A stretch of 64,000 nucleotides of DNA from Arthrobacter gengyunqii (GCF_023022985.1 NZ_CP095461.1:2046001-2110000); one strand, 5' to 3'. Positions 25,359 to 34,562 are shown, counted from the stretch's first letter. Notes: generated by a model from the letters alone, not told the origin. Numbers and translations: made by a program.

Positions 25359-26795
25359 TCAGCGAATGCTCTCGTACGCCTCAAGCGCGTGCCGGCGTGA
25401 CTCCTTCAGGTCCACGAGCGGCTCGGGATAGGCGGGAGTCAGTGCGTCCGGCACCCAGCGGGCGATGTACGCGCCGTCGGGATCAAAGCGCTTCGCCTGC
25501 GTCTGCGGATTGAAGATCCGGAAGAACGGTGCTGCGTCCGCGCCGGAGCCGGCGACCCACTGCCAGTTGGCGGGATTACTCGCGGGGTCGGCGTCCACCA
25601 GGGTCTCCCAGAACCATTCCTCGCCCGCCCGCCAGTGGATGCCAAGGTTCTTGATCAGGAAGCTGGCGGCGACCATCCGCACCCGGTTGTGCATCCAGCC
25701 CATGCTCCAAAGCTGCCGCTGGCCGGCGTCGACCAGTGGAAACCCTGTTCTTCCGGCCTTCCACGCGTCGAGGGCGTCCAGGCCATCCGGCCGGGATCCC
25801 GACGGCGCCTGCGCATCCTTCCCGCGCAGGATCGCCGGGGTCTGCGGTCCGGAGCCCTCCGGATACTCCCAAGGGAACCCGTCGAAGGCAGGCCGCAGGT
25901 TCTTGGTGGCCAGATCCGGATTGTGAAAGAGCTGGTGCCAGCAGAACTCACGCCAGCCAATTTCGGTGCCGAACACATCCGGCCCCGGCCCGTTCCCGCG
26001 GACGCGGGACAGCCCGTGCCAGACTTGGAACGGACTCACATGCCCCCAGCGCAAGTACGGTGAGAGCCTGCTGGTTCCGGGCTTCGCCGGGCGGTCGCGG
26101 CCGTCGTCGTAATGCTGCACCGGCCCGGCCAGGAAATCGCTAAGCGTGGACAGGCCGGCTTCCTCGCCCGGGATCCAGGCTTCCGCCAAACCTGCGGACC
26201 AGTCCGGATGCTGCGGCAGCAGGTTCCAATCTTCCAGGTCCTCCCCGGCGGGAATTCCGTCCGGCGGGGCGGCGGCCTTATCCGGAGCCGAAAGATTGTC
26301 CGGAACCGGCAGGGGTGCCCGGAAATCCATGGCGGAGACCGTGCGCCAGAAGGGAGTGAAGACCCGGTACGGTCCGCCACCGCCCGTACGCACGGTCCAG
26401 GGTTCGTGCAGCAGCGAAGCCTGGAAGCTCTCCGCCTGCACATCAGCGCCAGCGGCCCACTCCTTGACCGCCGTGTCCACCTCCCGCTCCGGACCGCCGT
26501 ACCGCCGGTTCCAGAAGATCCGCTCCGCGTCCGCTTTCTGCGCGAACGCCGGAACGACGTCGGCCGCCGGCCCCCGCAGCAGCACCAGCGGAATGCCCAG
26601 GGCCAATAGGTCTTTCCGCAGGGTCTTCAGGGCGTGGTGCAGCCACCACTTCGCGGCGGCACCCACCGGCCGGATGCCCGGTGATTCCTCGTCCAGAACA
26701 TATAGGGCTACCGCCTCGCCGTCGTGGGCTGCGGCAAGGAGGGCAGGATTATCCGCTGTGCGCAGATCGTCGCGGAGCCAGGCGATGGAGACCAC
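25359..26795 (-). CDS. phrB: Deoxyribodipyrimidine photolyase, cryptochrome/photolyase class I
   Basis: Light-dependent DNA repair enzyme of 478 residues that splits cyclobutane pyrimidine dimers. The antenna-binding alpha/beta domain begins IAWLRDDLRTADNPAL. The FAD-binding helical domain shows the family pattern SRLSPYLRWGHVSPFQVWH, EIGWREFCWHQLF, GQRQLWSMGWMHNRVRMVAAS and ADPASNPANWQWVAG. The start is the GTG at 26795, with AAAGGA 7 nt upstream. It is a single gene, convergent with the hypothetical gene and downstream of the MarR gene. A 6-4 photolyase is possible, but the motif pattern fits CPD photolyases best. Confidence 0.93.
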   Translation of the reverse strand: MVSIAWLRDDLRTADNPALLAAAHDGEAVALYVLDEESPGIRPVGAAAKWWLHHALKTLRKDLLALGIPLVLLRGPAADVVPAFAQKADAERIFWNRRYGGPEREVDTAVKEWAAGADVQAESFQASLLHEPWTVRTGGGGPYRVFTPFWRTVSAMDFRAPLPVPDNLSAPDKAAAPPDGIPAGEDLEDWNLLPQHPDWSAGLAEAWIPGEEAGLSTLSDFLAGPVQHYDDGRDRPAKPGTSRLSPYLRWGHVSPFQVWHGLSRVRGNGPGPDVFGTEIGWREFCWHQLFHNPDLATKNLRPAFDGFPWEYPEGSGPQTPAILRGKDAQAPSGSRPDGLDALDAWKAGRTGFPLVDAGQRQLWSMGWMHNRVRMVAASFLIKNLGIHWRAGEEWFWETLVDADPASNPANWQWVAGSGADAAPFFRIFNPQTQAKRFDPDGAYIARWVPDALTPAYPEPLVDLKESRRHALEAYESIR

Positions 26796-26870
26796 GGGCG
26801 GGTCCTTTCCTTGGGTAACACGACCCTACCCGGGGCCGGGCAGGACGGCCCCTGCCACACGGAACTGCCG

Positions 26871-27461
26871 TTACGGACCTGCCGTTACGCCCTCTCCTGG
26901 AGACTCATCGAAATCTCCGGCCTGGCGCCGGAAGCGGGTCAGTATGCCGGCCAGGGCCGTGAGGTCCTCCTGGCCGAACCCCGGACGGGAAAACACCTGC
27001 TTGTTCAATGCGGCAACAGCTTCCGGCACCAGGTCCCTGCCCGCAGGAGTAATTGCCACCAGAACGGTCCGCCCGTCGGACGGATGAGGACGCCGCACAG
27101 CGAGTCCCGCGTTCTCCAGGCGGTCCACGGCGTTGGTGACCGATGTGGGATGCACCTGAAGCCGGGCGCCGGCCTTGGCCATGGGAAGCGCTCCGGTGGC
27201 TGTAAAACTGAGCAGGGCCAGGAGTTCAAAACGGGAGAAGGTCAGGCCAAACGGTTTGAGGACGCTTTCCACCCGGGTGAGCAGGATCTGGGAAGTGCGC
27301 ATGACCGCGGTTACCGCAGCCATGCCGTCGGCAGCATCGCCCCACCCGTGTTCCTCCCAATGCCGGCGCGCCTCGGCTATCGGGTCCTGGGCCAGAGGTT
27401 TCGGGGCCGGAGGCTGCGGCACGGTCGGTTTCGGCGAGAGGGATTTCGATGACGGAGTCAC
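26871..27461 (-). CDS. MarR-family regulator at the end of the acyl-CoA catabolic operon
   Basis: DNA-binding regulator of 196 residues. A Pro/Ser/Lys-rich N-terminal tail of about 25 residues precedes a MarR winged helix: FSRFELLALLSF, LQVHPTSVTNAVDRLENAGLAVRRPHPSDGRTVLVAITPAG. The GTG start overlaps the stop of the acyl-CoA synthetase gene (GTGA), so it is translationally coupled as the eighth and last gene of the operon. It may sense an acyl-CoA intermediate and act at the palindrome before the first gene. The 14-bp sequence around its stop codon is tandemly repeated (26862-26889). Confidence 0.85.
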   Translation of the reverse strand: MTPSSKSLSPKPTVPQPPAPKPLAQDPIAEARRHWEEHGWGDAADGMAAVTAVMRTSQILLTRVESVLKPFGLTFSRFELLALLSFTATGALPMAKAGARLQVHPTSVTNAVDRLENAGLAVRRPHPSDGRTVLVAITPAGRDLVPEAVAALNKQVFSRPGFGQEDLTALAGILTRFRRQAGDFDESPGEGVTAGP

Positions 27462-29167
27462 CCGCGCAGCTCCGGAAACTCATCATCCCGGTACTCGATG
27501 CCGGCCCGCACGGCACCGCCGTCGTTCTCCAGGGCGCGCAGCTGGACCCGGCGGATTTTCCCGGACATGGTCTTGGGCAGCTCATGGAACTCCAGCCGCC
27601 GGACCCGGAGGTAGGGAGCCAGATGTTCGCGGGCGTACCCCAGAATCGCCAGCGCGGTTTCCCGGTTCGGCTCCCACCCCTCGGCCAGCGCCACGTAGGC
27701 CTTCGGCACCGCCAGGCGAAGCTCGTCCGGAGCAGGCACGACGGCGGCTTCGGCCACTGCCGGATGTTCGATGAGGACGCTCTCGAGCTCAAACGGACTG
27801 ATCTTGTAGTCGGAGGCCTTGAACACGTCGTCGGTACGGCCGACATAGGTGATGTAGCCGTCCGGGTTCCGGATGGCCATGTCACCGGTATGGAAGTAAC
27901 CGCCCTCCATGGCCGCGACGGTGCGCTCCGGATCGCCGCGGTAGCCGGTCATGAGGTTCAGCGGCGTGCCGGCAAGGTCCAGACAGATTTCGCCCTCGTC
28001 GGCCACCTGTCCCGTCGAGGGATCAATGATGACCACCGGAACGCCAGGCAGGGGCCGCCCCATGGAGCCCGGATGCAGTTCGGCGCCCGGGGTGTTACCC
28101 ACCAAGGCCGTGGTTTCGGTCTGGCCGAACCCGTCCCGGATGGACAGTCCCCAGGCGGCCTGCACCTTGGAGATTACCTCCGGATTCAGCGGCTCACCGG
28201 CGCCGATCAGCTCACGCAGGTGCGCCGGACGTTCCCCCAGGCTGGACTGGATCATCATCCGCCATACGGTCGGCGGCGCGCACAGGCTTGTCACGCCGGC
28301 CCGGTGCATCTGTTCCAGCAGCGCCTCCGGACGGAAACGGGCGTAATTGTAGATAAAAACGGTGGCTTCAGCATTCCACGGGGCGAAGAAGCTGCTCCAG
28401 GCGTGCTTGGCCCATCCCGGCGAGCTGATGTTCAGGTGCACGTCCCCTGGCTGCAAACCGAGGAAGTACATCGTGGACAGATGCCCCACCGGATAGGACA
28501 CCTGGGTGTGCTCGACCAGTTTTGGCCGGCTGGTGGTTCCGGATGTGAAGTAGAACAGCAGCGGGTCCGCGGCATCGGTGACGGTTTGGAGCTGAACCGG
28601 GGTTGCTTCATACGCCTGCGAGTAGTCCAGCCAGCCGCTGTGTTCCGCCGTGGCATCTTTCCCGACCAGGATCTTGGTGCAGGACCCGGGAACGTCGTCG
28701 AACTTTGCCGCGTCAGTGGCGTTGGCGATAACCCACTGTGCTTCCCCGCGGAGAATCCGGTCAGCCAAATCCGCACTTCCCGCTGCGGATGCTGTGGGCA
28801 TGATAACGGCGCCAAGCTTCATGGCGGCGAGCATGCTCTCCCAGAGTTCCACCTGGTTGCCGAGCATCAGCATCACCGGATCCCCCTGGCGGACCCCCTG
28901 GTCCGACAGCCAGGCGGCAACCTGGTCGGAACGGCGGACCATGTCATCAAAGCTGTACTTCTGCTCCGACCCGTCCTCTTCCACGATCCACAGGGCGCAA
29001 GCCGAGTTGCCGCGGGCCATGGCATCGAACCAATCCACGGCCCAGTTGAACTTCCCCTCCAGCCGCGGCCAGGCAAAGGACTCCACGGCCTTTTCATAGC
29101 TGCCCGACAGAGCGAGCAGCTCGTCACGCGCGGCACGGAACAAAGTGGTGGAATTGTTCTGGTTCAT
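27458..29167 (-). CDS. Acyl-CoA synthetase, medium-chain/acetyl-CoA synthetase-like AMP-binding enzyme
   Basis: Adenylate-forming ligase of 569 residues that activates a carboxylic acid to its CoA thioester with ATP. The P-loop is FTSGTTSRPKLVEH, with Ser where Gly is usual, followed by DGFGQTETTALVG, YFHTGDMAIRNPDGYI, GRTDDVFKASDYKISPFELE, and the C-terminal lysine motif PKTMSGKIRRVQL. Overall it looks like the medium-chain (ACSM) group. It is coupled by overlap to the crotonase-fold gene upstream and the MarR gene downstream. In this operon it probably activates a short branched or aromatic acid so that it can enter beta-oxidation. Confidence 0.85.
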   Translation of the reverse strand: MNQNNSTTLFRAARDELLALSGSYEKAVESFAWPRLEGKFNWAVDWFDAMARGNSACALWIVEEDGSEQKYSFDDMVRRSDQVAAWLSDQGVRQGDPVMLMLGNQVELWESMLAAMKLGAVIMPTASAAGSADLADRILRGEAQWVIANATDAAKFDDVPGSCTKILVGKDATAEHSGWLDYSQAYEATPVQLQTVTDAADPLLFYFTSGTTSRPKLVEHTQVSYPVGHLSTMYFLGLQPGDVHLNISSPGWAKHAWSSFFAPWNAEATVFIYNYARFRPEALLEQMHRAGVTSLCAPPTVWRMMIQSSLGERPAHLRELIGAGEPLNPEVISKVQAAWGLSIRDGFGQTETTALVGNTPGAELHPGSMGRPLPGVPVVIIDPSTGQVADEGEICLDLAGTPLNLMTGYRGDPERTVAAMEGGYFHTGDMAIRNPDGYITYVGRTDDVFKASDYKISPFELESVLIEHPAVAEAAVVPAPDELRLAVPKAYVALAEGWEPNRETALAILGYAREHLAPYLRVRRLEFHELPKTMSGKIRRVQLRALENDGGAVRAGIEYRDDEFPELRG

Positions 29168-30036
29168 CGTGCTTCTTCCTCGTGCTGGAGACTGTCGTCA
29201 GTGATGTTTGCTTGGGTCCTGCCCGGGCCGGTCCAGGTGAACACCGGGTCTTCCTTGGCCAGGAAGGCACGAACGCCGATTCCCGGATCAGCTGCCGCCG
29301 CCATTTCCTCCTGCCAGCGGTTGCTGGCCTGGTCCAGCGCGTTCCGGCCGGAGTGTCCTGCGCCTTCTGTGCCAACGAACGCAATGATGTCCACCAGCTC
29401 CTTCATGGCCTGCAGCGAAAGCTGGGACCTGCCGGCCAGGCGGTGCGCGAAGGATGCAACGTCGGTCCAAAAGTCCGCCTGCGGAATCACCCGTTCCACG
29501 AGGCCCAGACGCAGCGCCTGCTCGGCAGGAACAAAGTCGCCGCTGAACAGCAGGTACTTGGCCGCCCCGGGACCGGCCAGCCGAACCAGCCGCTCAATTC
29601 CGGACAGCGGATAGACAATGCCGATCTTGGCCGGTGTGATGCCGAAAACGGCACGGTCCGAGGCCAGCCGGAAATCGCACGCTCCGGCCACCTGCCATGC
29701 GCCGCCCAGGCAGTAGCCGTCCACGGCGGCGATGACCGGCTTGGGGAACGCCGCAATGGCCTCTTCCCCCGCAGTGACGTCGCCGCCGTCGTGCAGTCCG
29801 TTGTCCGGATTGTGCAGGATCGCCTTCAGATCGGAAATGTCAGCTCCGGCAGAGAAATCTTCGCCGTCGCCGCGGATGATGACCACCAACACGTCCGGAT
29901 CCTCCGCCAGCGGAGCGAGCACGACGGCGAACTCCCGCCACATGCGCGCGGTCAGGGTGTTGCGGCGGCCGGGATTGGACAGCAGTACCGTTGCCACCGG
30001 CCCGTCCCGGGTAACCAGCAGGGTGCCTTTGCTCAT
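29164..30036 (-). CDS. Crotonase-fold protein lacking both hydratase glutamates
   Basis: Enoyl-CoA hydratase/isomerase-superfamily protein of 290 residues. The oxyanion-hole segments EDFSAGADI and DGYCLGGAWQVAGACDFRLA are present. In hydratases two glutamates follow, in QPEILLG-type and AMEM-type motifs; here the corresponding positions read TPAKIGI and AAKYLLFSG, so both appear lost by eye alignment. It is therefore unlikely to be a standard hydratase; isomerase, thioesterase or decarboxylase activity is possible. GAGGA precedes its ATG, and its end overlaps the synthetase gene start. It is the sixth gene of the operon. Confidence 0.8.
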   Translation of the reverse strand: MSKGTLLVTRDGPVATVLLSNPGRRNTLTARMWREFAVVLAPLAEDPDVLVVIIRGDGEDFSAGADISDLKAILHNPDNGLHDGGDVTAGEEAIAAFPKPVIAAVDGYCLGGAWQVAGACDFRLASDRAVFGITPAKIGIVYPLSGIERLVRLAGPGAAKYLLFSGDFVPAEQALRLGLVERVIPQADFWTDVASFAHRLAGRSQLSLQAMKELVDIIAFVGTEGAGHSGRNALDQASNRWQEEMAAAADPGIGVRAFLAKEDPVFTWTGPGRTQANITDDSLQHEEEAR

Positions 30037-30060
30037 GGTGTCCTCAGCCTCAGGGGAGTT

Positions 30061-31584
30061 TCAGCCGCGCAGCTTGACGTTGATCTGCTTGGTCTGGGTA
30101 AACCCGGCCAGCATGCCCTCCAGCGACACCTCGCGGCCAATGCCGCTTTGCTTGTAGCCGCCGTAGGACTGGCCCACCACCTGGCCTCCGCCCTGGTTCA
30201 CCTGCACCCATCCGGCGTCAACCCGGTGGGCGGTGTTCAGGGCGTTGTCCAAGTTGTGGGACCAGACGTAGGCTGCCAGCCCGTAGTGCGAGTCGTTCGC
30301 CATCCGGATCACGTCTTCGGTGTCCCGCCACGGGATGGCGACCAGCACGGGACCGAAGATCTCCTCCTGGGCCAGGCGGAAATCGTTGCGTCCTCCGCCA
30401 AAAACGGTGGGCAGGTGGAAATAGCCCTCAGTGAGCGGACCTTCAGCGGGAACGTCGCCGCCCAGGAGCGTCTTCATGGAACCGCGGCCGTCCTCAAGGT
30501 AGCCGCTGATGGAGGTGAACTGGCTGTTGTTGATGATCGCCCCCATGTCCGTGGCCTCATCCAGCGGATTGCCCACCACCAGCGCGCCCAGTTTGAGGGT
30601 GAGCCGTTCCAGGACCTCCTCATAAATGTCCTCGTGCAGGAACAATCTCGACCCGGCGGTGCAGCTCTGTCCCTGGCGGGTGAAGCGCGAGGCCAGCAGC
30701 AATCCGTCAATCAGGTCCTCGTCCACGGCATCCGGGAAAACAATCGACGGATTCTTTCCGCCCAGTTCCAAAGACACATGGGCCAGCCGTTCCCCGGCAG
30801 TGCGGGCGACGCCGCGGCCCACTTCCGTGGACCCGGTGAAAGAGACTTTGTCCACCCCTGGATGCTCCGCCAGTGCCGCACCGATGACGCTTCCGCGGCC
30901 AGTCAGGGCGTTGACCGTGCCGGCCGGAAGATGCCGTGCACAGATCTCGGCGAGCAGCAGAATAGTGAGCGGGGCGTCGTCGGCTGCTTTGAGGATCACG
31001 GTGTTGCCGGCGGCCAGGGCTGCAGGGAGCTTGAACCCGGCAATCATCAGCGGAGAATTCCACGGGAGGATGCAGGCCACCACGCCGAGCGGTTCCAGCC
31101 GGGTGTACTGCAGCTGGCCGTCGCCGGCCGGCAGGGTAACCCCCTTGACCTCCCCGGCAATTCCGGCGAAGTAGCGGAACAGGGCCACCAGTGTGGTGAC
31201 TTCCGGGCGTGCCTGGGTGCGCAGGGCGTTGCCGGTGTCCAGGGCCGTCAAACGGGCAAAATCCTCCGCCCGCGCCTCGATGTCATCCGCGATCAGGGAC
31301 AGCGCCCGTGCCCGGACAGTGAAGTGGACGTTGCGCCAGCCCGGGAAGGCTTGCCGTGCTGCGGCCACCGCCCGGTCAACATCCTCGGGACCCGCAGCCG
31401 GAACCCGGGCGATGACGGTTTCCCGCTTGGCCGGGTTCATCACGTCCCGCCACTGACCCGTTGCGGACCCCACGGGCTCCCCGCCGATCCACATGGGCTG
31501 GTCGACGCCGGACAGGAACGAGCTGTAATCGGACGTTTCGGAAGGTCCGGCCGCCGGTTCCGACGGAATGTTGAGCTGGGTCAT
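30061..31584 (-). CDS. Aldehyde dehydrogenase, hydrolytic type
   Basis: NAD(P)-dependent aldehyde dehydrogenase of 507 residues. Motifs are PWNSPLMIAGFKLPAALAAG, the cofactor turn SFTGSTEVGRG, the general-base ELGGKNPSIVF and the nucleophile GQSCTAGSRL, then EEIFGPVLVAIPW. The ELGGK glutamate indicates release of a free acid, unlike CoA-acylating methylmalonate-semialdehyde dehydrogenase (MmsA), whose signature is different. In a valine-type operon one would expect MmsA after 3-hydroxyisobutyrate dehydrogenase, so this enzyme may instead take another semialdehyde or an upstream aldehyde. GAGG lies 5 nt before the ATG, and the gap to the hydratase gene is 51 bp. Confidence 0.87.
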   Translation of the reverse strand: MTQLNIPSEPAAGPSETSDYSSFLSGVDQPMWIGGEPVGSATGQWRDVMNPAKRETVIARVPAAGPEDVDRAVAAARQAFPGWRNVHFTVRARALSLIADDIEARAEDFARLTALDTGNALRTQARPEVTTLVALFRYFAGIAGEVKGVTLPAGDGQLQYTRLEPLGVVACILPWNSPLMIAGFKLPAALAAGNTVILKAADDAPLTILLLAEICARHLPAGTVNALTGRGSVIGAALAEHPGVDKVSFTGSTEVGRGVARTAGERLAHVSLELGGKNPSIVFPDAVDEDLIDGLLLASRFTRQGQSCTAGSRLFLHEDIYEEVLERLTLKLGALVVGNPLDEATDMGAIINNSQFTSISGYLEDGRGSMKTLLGGDVPAEGPLTEGYFHLPTVFGGGRNDFRLAQEEIFGPVLVAIPWRDTEDVIRMANDSHYGLAAYVWSHNLDNALNTAHRVDAGWVQVNQGGGQVVGQSYGGYKQSGIGREVSLEGMLAGFTQTKQINVKLRG

Positions 31585-31635
31585 GATGCCTCGTTCTCTG
31601 AAGTGTGGTCGGTGTGGAGGTCCGGGGAGTAAATG

Positions 31636-32412
31636 TCAGCGGTGCTTAAAGTCCGGCTTGCGCTTCTCGATGAACGCGGCCATGCCTTCCTTTTGATCTT
31701 CCAGGGCAAAGACGGAGTGGAACACCCGGCGCTCGAAGCGGATGCCCGAGTCCAGGGTGGTTTCGAAGGCGGCGTTGACCAGTTCCTTGCCCAGCATGGC
31801 CACTGGAGCGGACATGGAGGCGATGGTTTCCGCCGTGGAGCGGGCTTCGTCGAGCAGCTCGCCGGCGGGCACCACGCGGGCAACCAGTCCGGCGCGTTCG
31901 GCTTCCTCAGCGCCGATGGTCCGGCCGGTGAGGATCATTTCCATGGCCTTGGCCTTGCCCACGGCACGGGTCAGGCGCTGGGAGCCGCCAATACCGGGAA
32001 TCACGCCGAGCTTGATTTCGGGCTGGCCAAACTTGGCCGTGTCAGCGGCGATGATGAAGTCGCACAGCAGGGCCAGTTCGCAGCCGCCGCCCAGGGCATG
32101 GCCGGCGACGGCGGCGATCACCGGGGTGCGGACGGCCGCCAGGGTGTCCCAGCCGCGGAACCAGTTCCCCAGGTACATGTCCATGTACGTCTTTTCGGAC
32201 ATTTCCTTGATGTCCGCTCCGGCGGCAAAGGCCCGTTCGGAGCCGGTAATGACAATGGCGCCGATGTCCGGATCGTTGTCCAGCTCCGTTGCGGCCGAGA
32301 CCACATCCTGCATCAACCCGAAGTTCAGCGCGTTCAGGGCCTTGGGTCGGTTCAGGGTAATGGTGCCCACCCGTCCGCTGCGCTCCAGAAGGATGTTCTC
32401 GTACTCGCTCAT
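31636..32412 (-). CDS. Enoyl-CoA hydratase
   Basis: Classical crotonase of 258 residues that adds water to 2-enoyl-CoA; in this operon the likely substrate is methacrylyl-CoA. Both catalytic glutamates are present, in [16 protein letters not shown] and KAMEMILTG, with oxyanion segments [11 protein letters not shown] and [15 protein letters not shown]. The ATG at 32412 overlaps the mmsB stop (ATGA) and has GGAG at good spacing; the longer frame upstream is the mmsB region read in another frame. Together with the acyl-CoA dehydrogenase, hydrolase and dehydrogenase genes it completes the middle steps of valine degradation. Confidence 0.92.
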   Translation of the reverse strand: MSEYENILLERSGRVGTITLNRPKALNALNFGLMQDVVSAATELDNDPDIGAIVITGSERAFAAGADIKEMSEKTYMDMYLGNWFRGWDTLAAVRTPVIAAVAGHALGGGCELALLCDFIIAADTAKFGQPEIKLGVIPGIGGSQRLTRAVGKAKAMEMILTGRTIGAEEAERAGLVARVVPAGELLDEARSTAETIASMSAPVAMLGKELVNAAFETTLDSGIRFERRVFHSVFALEDQKEGMAAFIEKRKPDFKHR

Positions 32413-33449
32413 ACTGCTCCGCTCTGTCCTGCCGGCTGCCCGGCGGTGTTGCTGTTGCTGTCTGTGCTGTTCATGGAAGCACTGTTGCTTATGTTGCCAT
32501 CGGATCCGTCGCTCGCCGTGGCGGCACGGATGGTGTTGATGACGGCGGAGAAGTCCTCTCCGCCGCTGCCGGAGTCCGTGAGTTCCCGGAAGATCTCCCC
32601 TGCCCGGCGGCCAAGTTCGGCGCGGACACCGGTGGAGTCCAGCGCATCTGCGGCTAGGCCCAGGTCCTTGGCCATGAGGGCCGCTGCGAAACCGGGCCGG
32701 TAGTCCCGGTTGGCGGGGCTGGCCGGAACCGGGCCGGGAACCGGACAGTTGGTCGTCAGCGCCCAGCACTGGCCGGATGCCGCTGAGGCCACGTCAAACA
32801 GGGCCTGATGTGTCAGCCCGAGTTCTTCGCCCAGGACAAACGCTTCGCTGACGGCAATCATGGACACCCCAAGGATCATGTTGTTGCAGATCTTTGCGGC
32901 CTGACCGGCACCGGGACCGCCGCAGTGCACCACGCGCCCGCCCATCACCTCGAGCAGGGGCAGCGCCGCGGCAAAGTCCTCCCCGGCACCGCCGACCATG
33001 AACGTCAGGGTTCCGGCCTCGGCACCCACCACTCCCCCGGACACCGGAGCATCCAAGCCGCGGTGGCCGGTCTCCAGCATCAGGGCGTGGGCCGTGGTGG
33101 CGTCGTCCACCGAGATGGTCGAGCACTCCAGGAAGAGGGCATCGGGGGATGCTGCTGCGAGGAGGCCCAGGGTGTCACCGTCTCCTGAAAGGGCATTGAG
33201 CACGTGCGTTCCCGTGGGCAGCATGGTGATCACGACGCCGGCTCCGGACACCGCTTCGTCAGCGGAGGCCGCCATGCGGATGCCGGCCGCAGCAGCCTTG
33301 TCCGCTGCTGCCGGAACCGGGTCGTAACCGGTGACGGAGTAGCCCGCGGCCACCAGGTTGGCAGCCATTGGACCGCCCATATTGCCCAGCCCGATGAAAC
33401 CTATCTGCATCCCGTGCTCCTGTGTCTGTGTGTCTGGTTCGACTGTCAT
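32409..33449 (-). CDS. mmsB: 3-hydroxyisobutyrate dehydrogenase
   Basis: Beta-hydroxyacid dehydrogenase of about 346 residues that oxidises 3-hydroxyisobutyrate to methylmalonate semialdehyde. The cofactor motif [16 protein letters not shown], the substrate motif [16 protein letters not shown] and the catalytic lysine in [10 protein letters not shown] are all present. Two starts have equally good AGGAG sites: ATG 33449, which overlaps the hydrolase stop, and ATG 33410, which fits the family N-terminus. The C-terminus carries an unusual extension of about 35 residues rich in Ser, Asn and Gly after the conserved fold. It is coupled by overlaps to both neighbours. Confidence 0.93.
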   Translation of the reverse strand: MTVEPDTQTQEHGMQIGFIGLGNMGGPMAANLVAAGYSVTGYDPVPAAADKAAAAGIRMAASADEAVSGAGVVITMLPTGTHVLNALSGDGDTLGLLAAASPDALFLECSTISVDDATTAHALMLETGHRGLDAPVSGGVVGAEAGTLTFMVGGAGEDFAAALPLLEVMGGRVVHCGGPGAGQAAKICNNMILGVSMIAVSEAFVLGEELGLTHQALFDVASAASGQCWALTTNCPVPGPVPASPANRDYRPGFAAALMAKDLGLAADALDSTGVRAELGRRAGEIFRELTDSGSGGEDFSAVINTIRAATASDGSDGNISNSASMNSTDSNSNTAGQPAGQSGAV

Positions 33450-34561
33450 CGCTGCTCCTGGCTGATCAAAGAACTGTCGGTTTTACGGTCCTGCAGGCCC
33501 TCCCACAGATCGGGACGGCCGTCCAGCGGGGCAAAGTAGGAATCAACGTCTGCCTGCCGCACCTCCGCCAATGTGGCCGGCGTCCACCGCGGATTGCGGT
33601 CCTTGTCGATGACCTGCGCCCGGACTCCTTCGGCGAAGTCCGGTGCGGTCAAGGCATGAAGTGAAACCCGGTATTCCTGTTCCAGCACGCTCGGCAGGTC
33701 CGGAAGTTCCCTGGCCCGGCGCAGCGACTGCAGTGTCACCTTGAGCGCCGACGGGGATTTCGAGAGCACGACGGCGGCTGCCGCCTTTGCGTCCTGGGCG
33801 TCCGAGCGGAGCAGCGCGTCAACGATGGTCTCCACGTCCTCGTAGGCGTAGCAGTCATCGATCCATGCCTGGGCTGCAGCAAGGGGCGCATCCGGCGCCT
33901 TCCGGGCAAATTCCAACAGCACTTCGTCCGCCGGCCTCTGTTCCAGCGCCGCCGACAGCTCGCCGAGGCGGGAGCTGTCCACATACACATCGGCCAGTCC
34001 CATCAGCAGGGCATCAGGCCCCGTCATGGTCCCTGCGGTGAGGGCTGCGTGGGTGCCCAGCTCGCCGGGCGCCCGGGAGAGCAGGTAGGTGCCGCCCACG
34101 TCGGGAATGAAACCGATGCCCGTTTCCGGCATGCCCACTTTCGTGCGCTCCGTGACGACCCGGTGCCGTGCGTGCGCCGAAACGCCGACGCCGCCGCCCA
34201 GCACAATGCCGTCCATCAGGGCCACGTACGGTTTGGGATAACTGCTGATCCGGGCATTGAGTTCGTACTCCTCAGCCCAGAAACCGGCTGACTCCGCGCC
34301 ACCGTTGCCGGCATCGTGGTACAGGGCCACGATGTCACCGCCGGCACACAGGCCGCGCTCTCCGGCGCCGGAGAGCAGGACGGTGGCTACGCCGTCGTCG
34401 TGCTCCCACGCATCCAAGGCATCGCTGATCAGGGAAACCATGGTGGCCGTGAGGGCGTTGATCGCCTTGGGCCGGTTCAGGATGATGTGCCCCAGGTGTC
34501 CTCGGCGTTCGAGCAGGACCTCAGGTTCGCGAGCCTCGGGTGTTTCGGGTGTTTCAGTCAT
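33446..34561 (-). CDS. 3-hydroxyisobutyryl-CoA hydrolase
   Basis: Crotonase-superfamily thioesterase of 371 residues that releases 3-hydroxyisobutyrate from its CoA ester in valine degradation. The greater length and the motif GMPETGIGFIPDVGGTYLLS distinguish the hydrolase from plain hydratases; the oxyanion segments are GERGLCAGGDI and DGIVLGGGVGVS. The C-terminal domain ends RNPRWTPATLAEV, typical of the group. The ATG at 34561 lies one base after the acyl-CoA dehydrogenase stop; the open frame continues upstream but only as an alternate frame of that gene. The stop overlaps the mmsB start. Confidence 0.92.
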   Translation of the reverse strand: MTETPETPEAREPEVLLERRGHLGHIILNRPKAINALTATMVSLISDALDAWEHDDGVATVLLSGAGERGLCAGGDIVALYHDAGNGGAESAGFWAEEYELNARISSYPKPYVALMDGIVLGGGVGVSAHARHRVVTERTKVGMPETGIGFIPDVGGTYLLSRAPGELGTHAALTAGTMTGPDALLMGLADVYVDSSRLGELSAALEQRPADEVLLEFARKAPDAPLAAAQAWIDDCYAYEDVETIVDALLRSDAQDAKAAAAVVLSKSPSALKVTLQSLRRARELPDLPSVLEQEYRVSLHALTAPDFAEGVRAQVIDKDRNPRWTPATLAEVRQADVDSYFAPLDGRPDLWEGLQDRKTDSSLISQEQR

Positions 34562-34562
34562 T

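Noticed and set aside
26832..26852. GGGGCC/GGCCCC hairpin after the MarR gene
   Set aside because: Only 6 bp of stem and no T-run; termination is possible but not supported.
27449..29614. A 721-residue open frame on the plus strand
   Set aside because: Antisense to the acyl-CoA synthetase gene, whose motifs are clear; the antisense translation is compositionally biased and featureless.
29182..31632. An 816-residue open frame on the plus strand
   Set aside because: It is antisense to three well-supported genes (crotonase-fold, aldehyde dehydrogenase, hydratase end); long antisense frames are expected at this GC content and its translation shows no family features.
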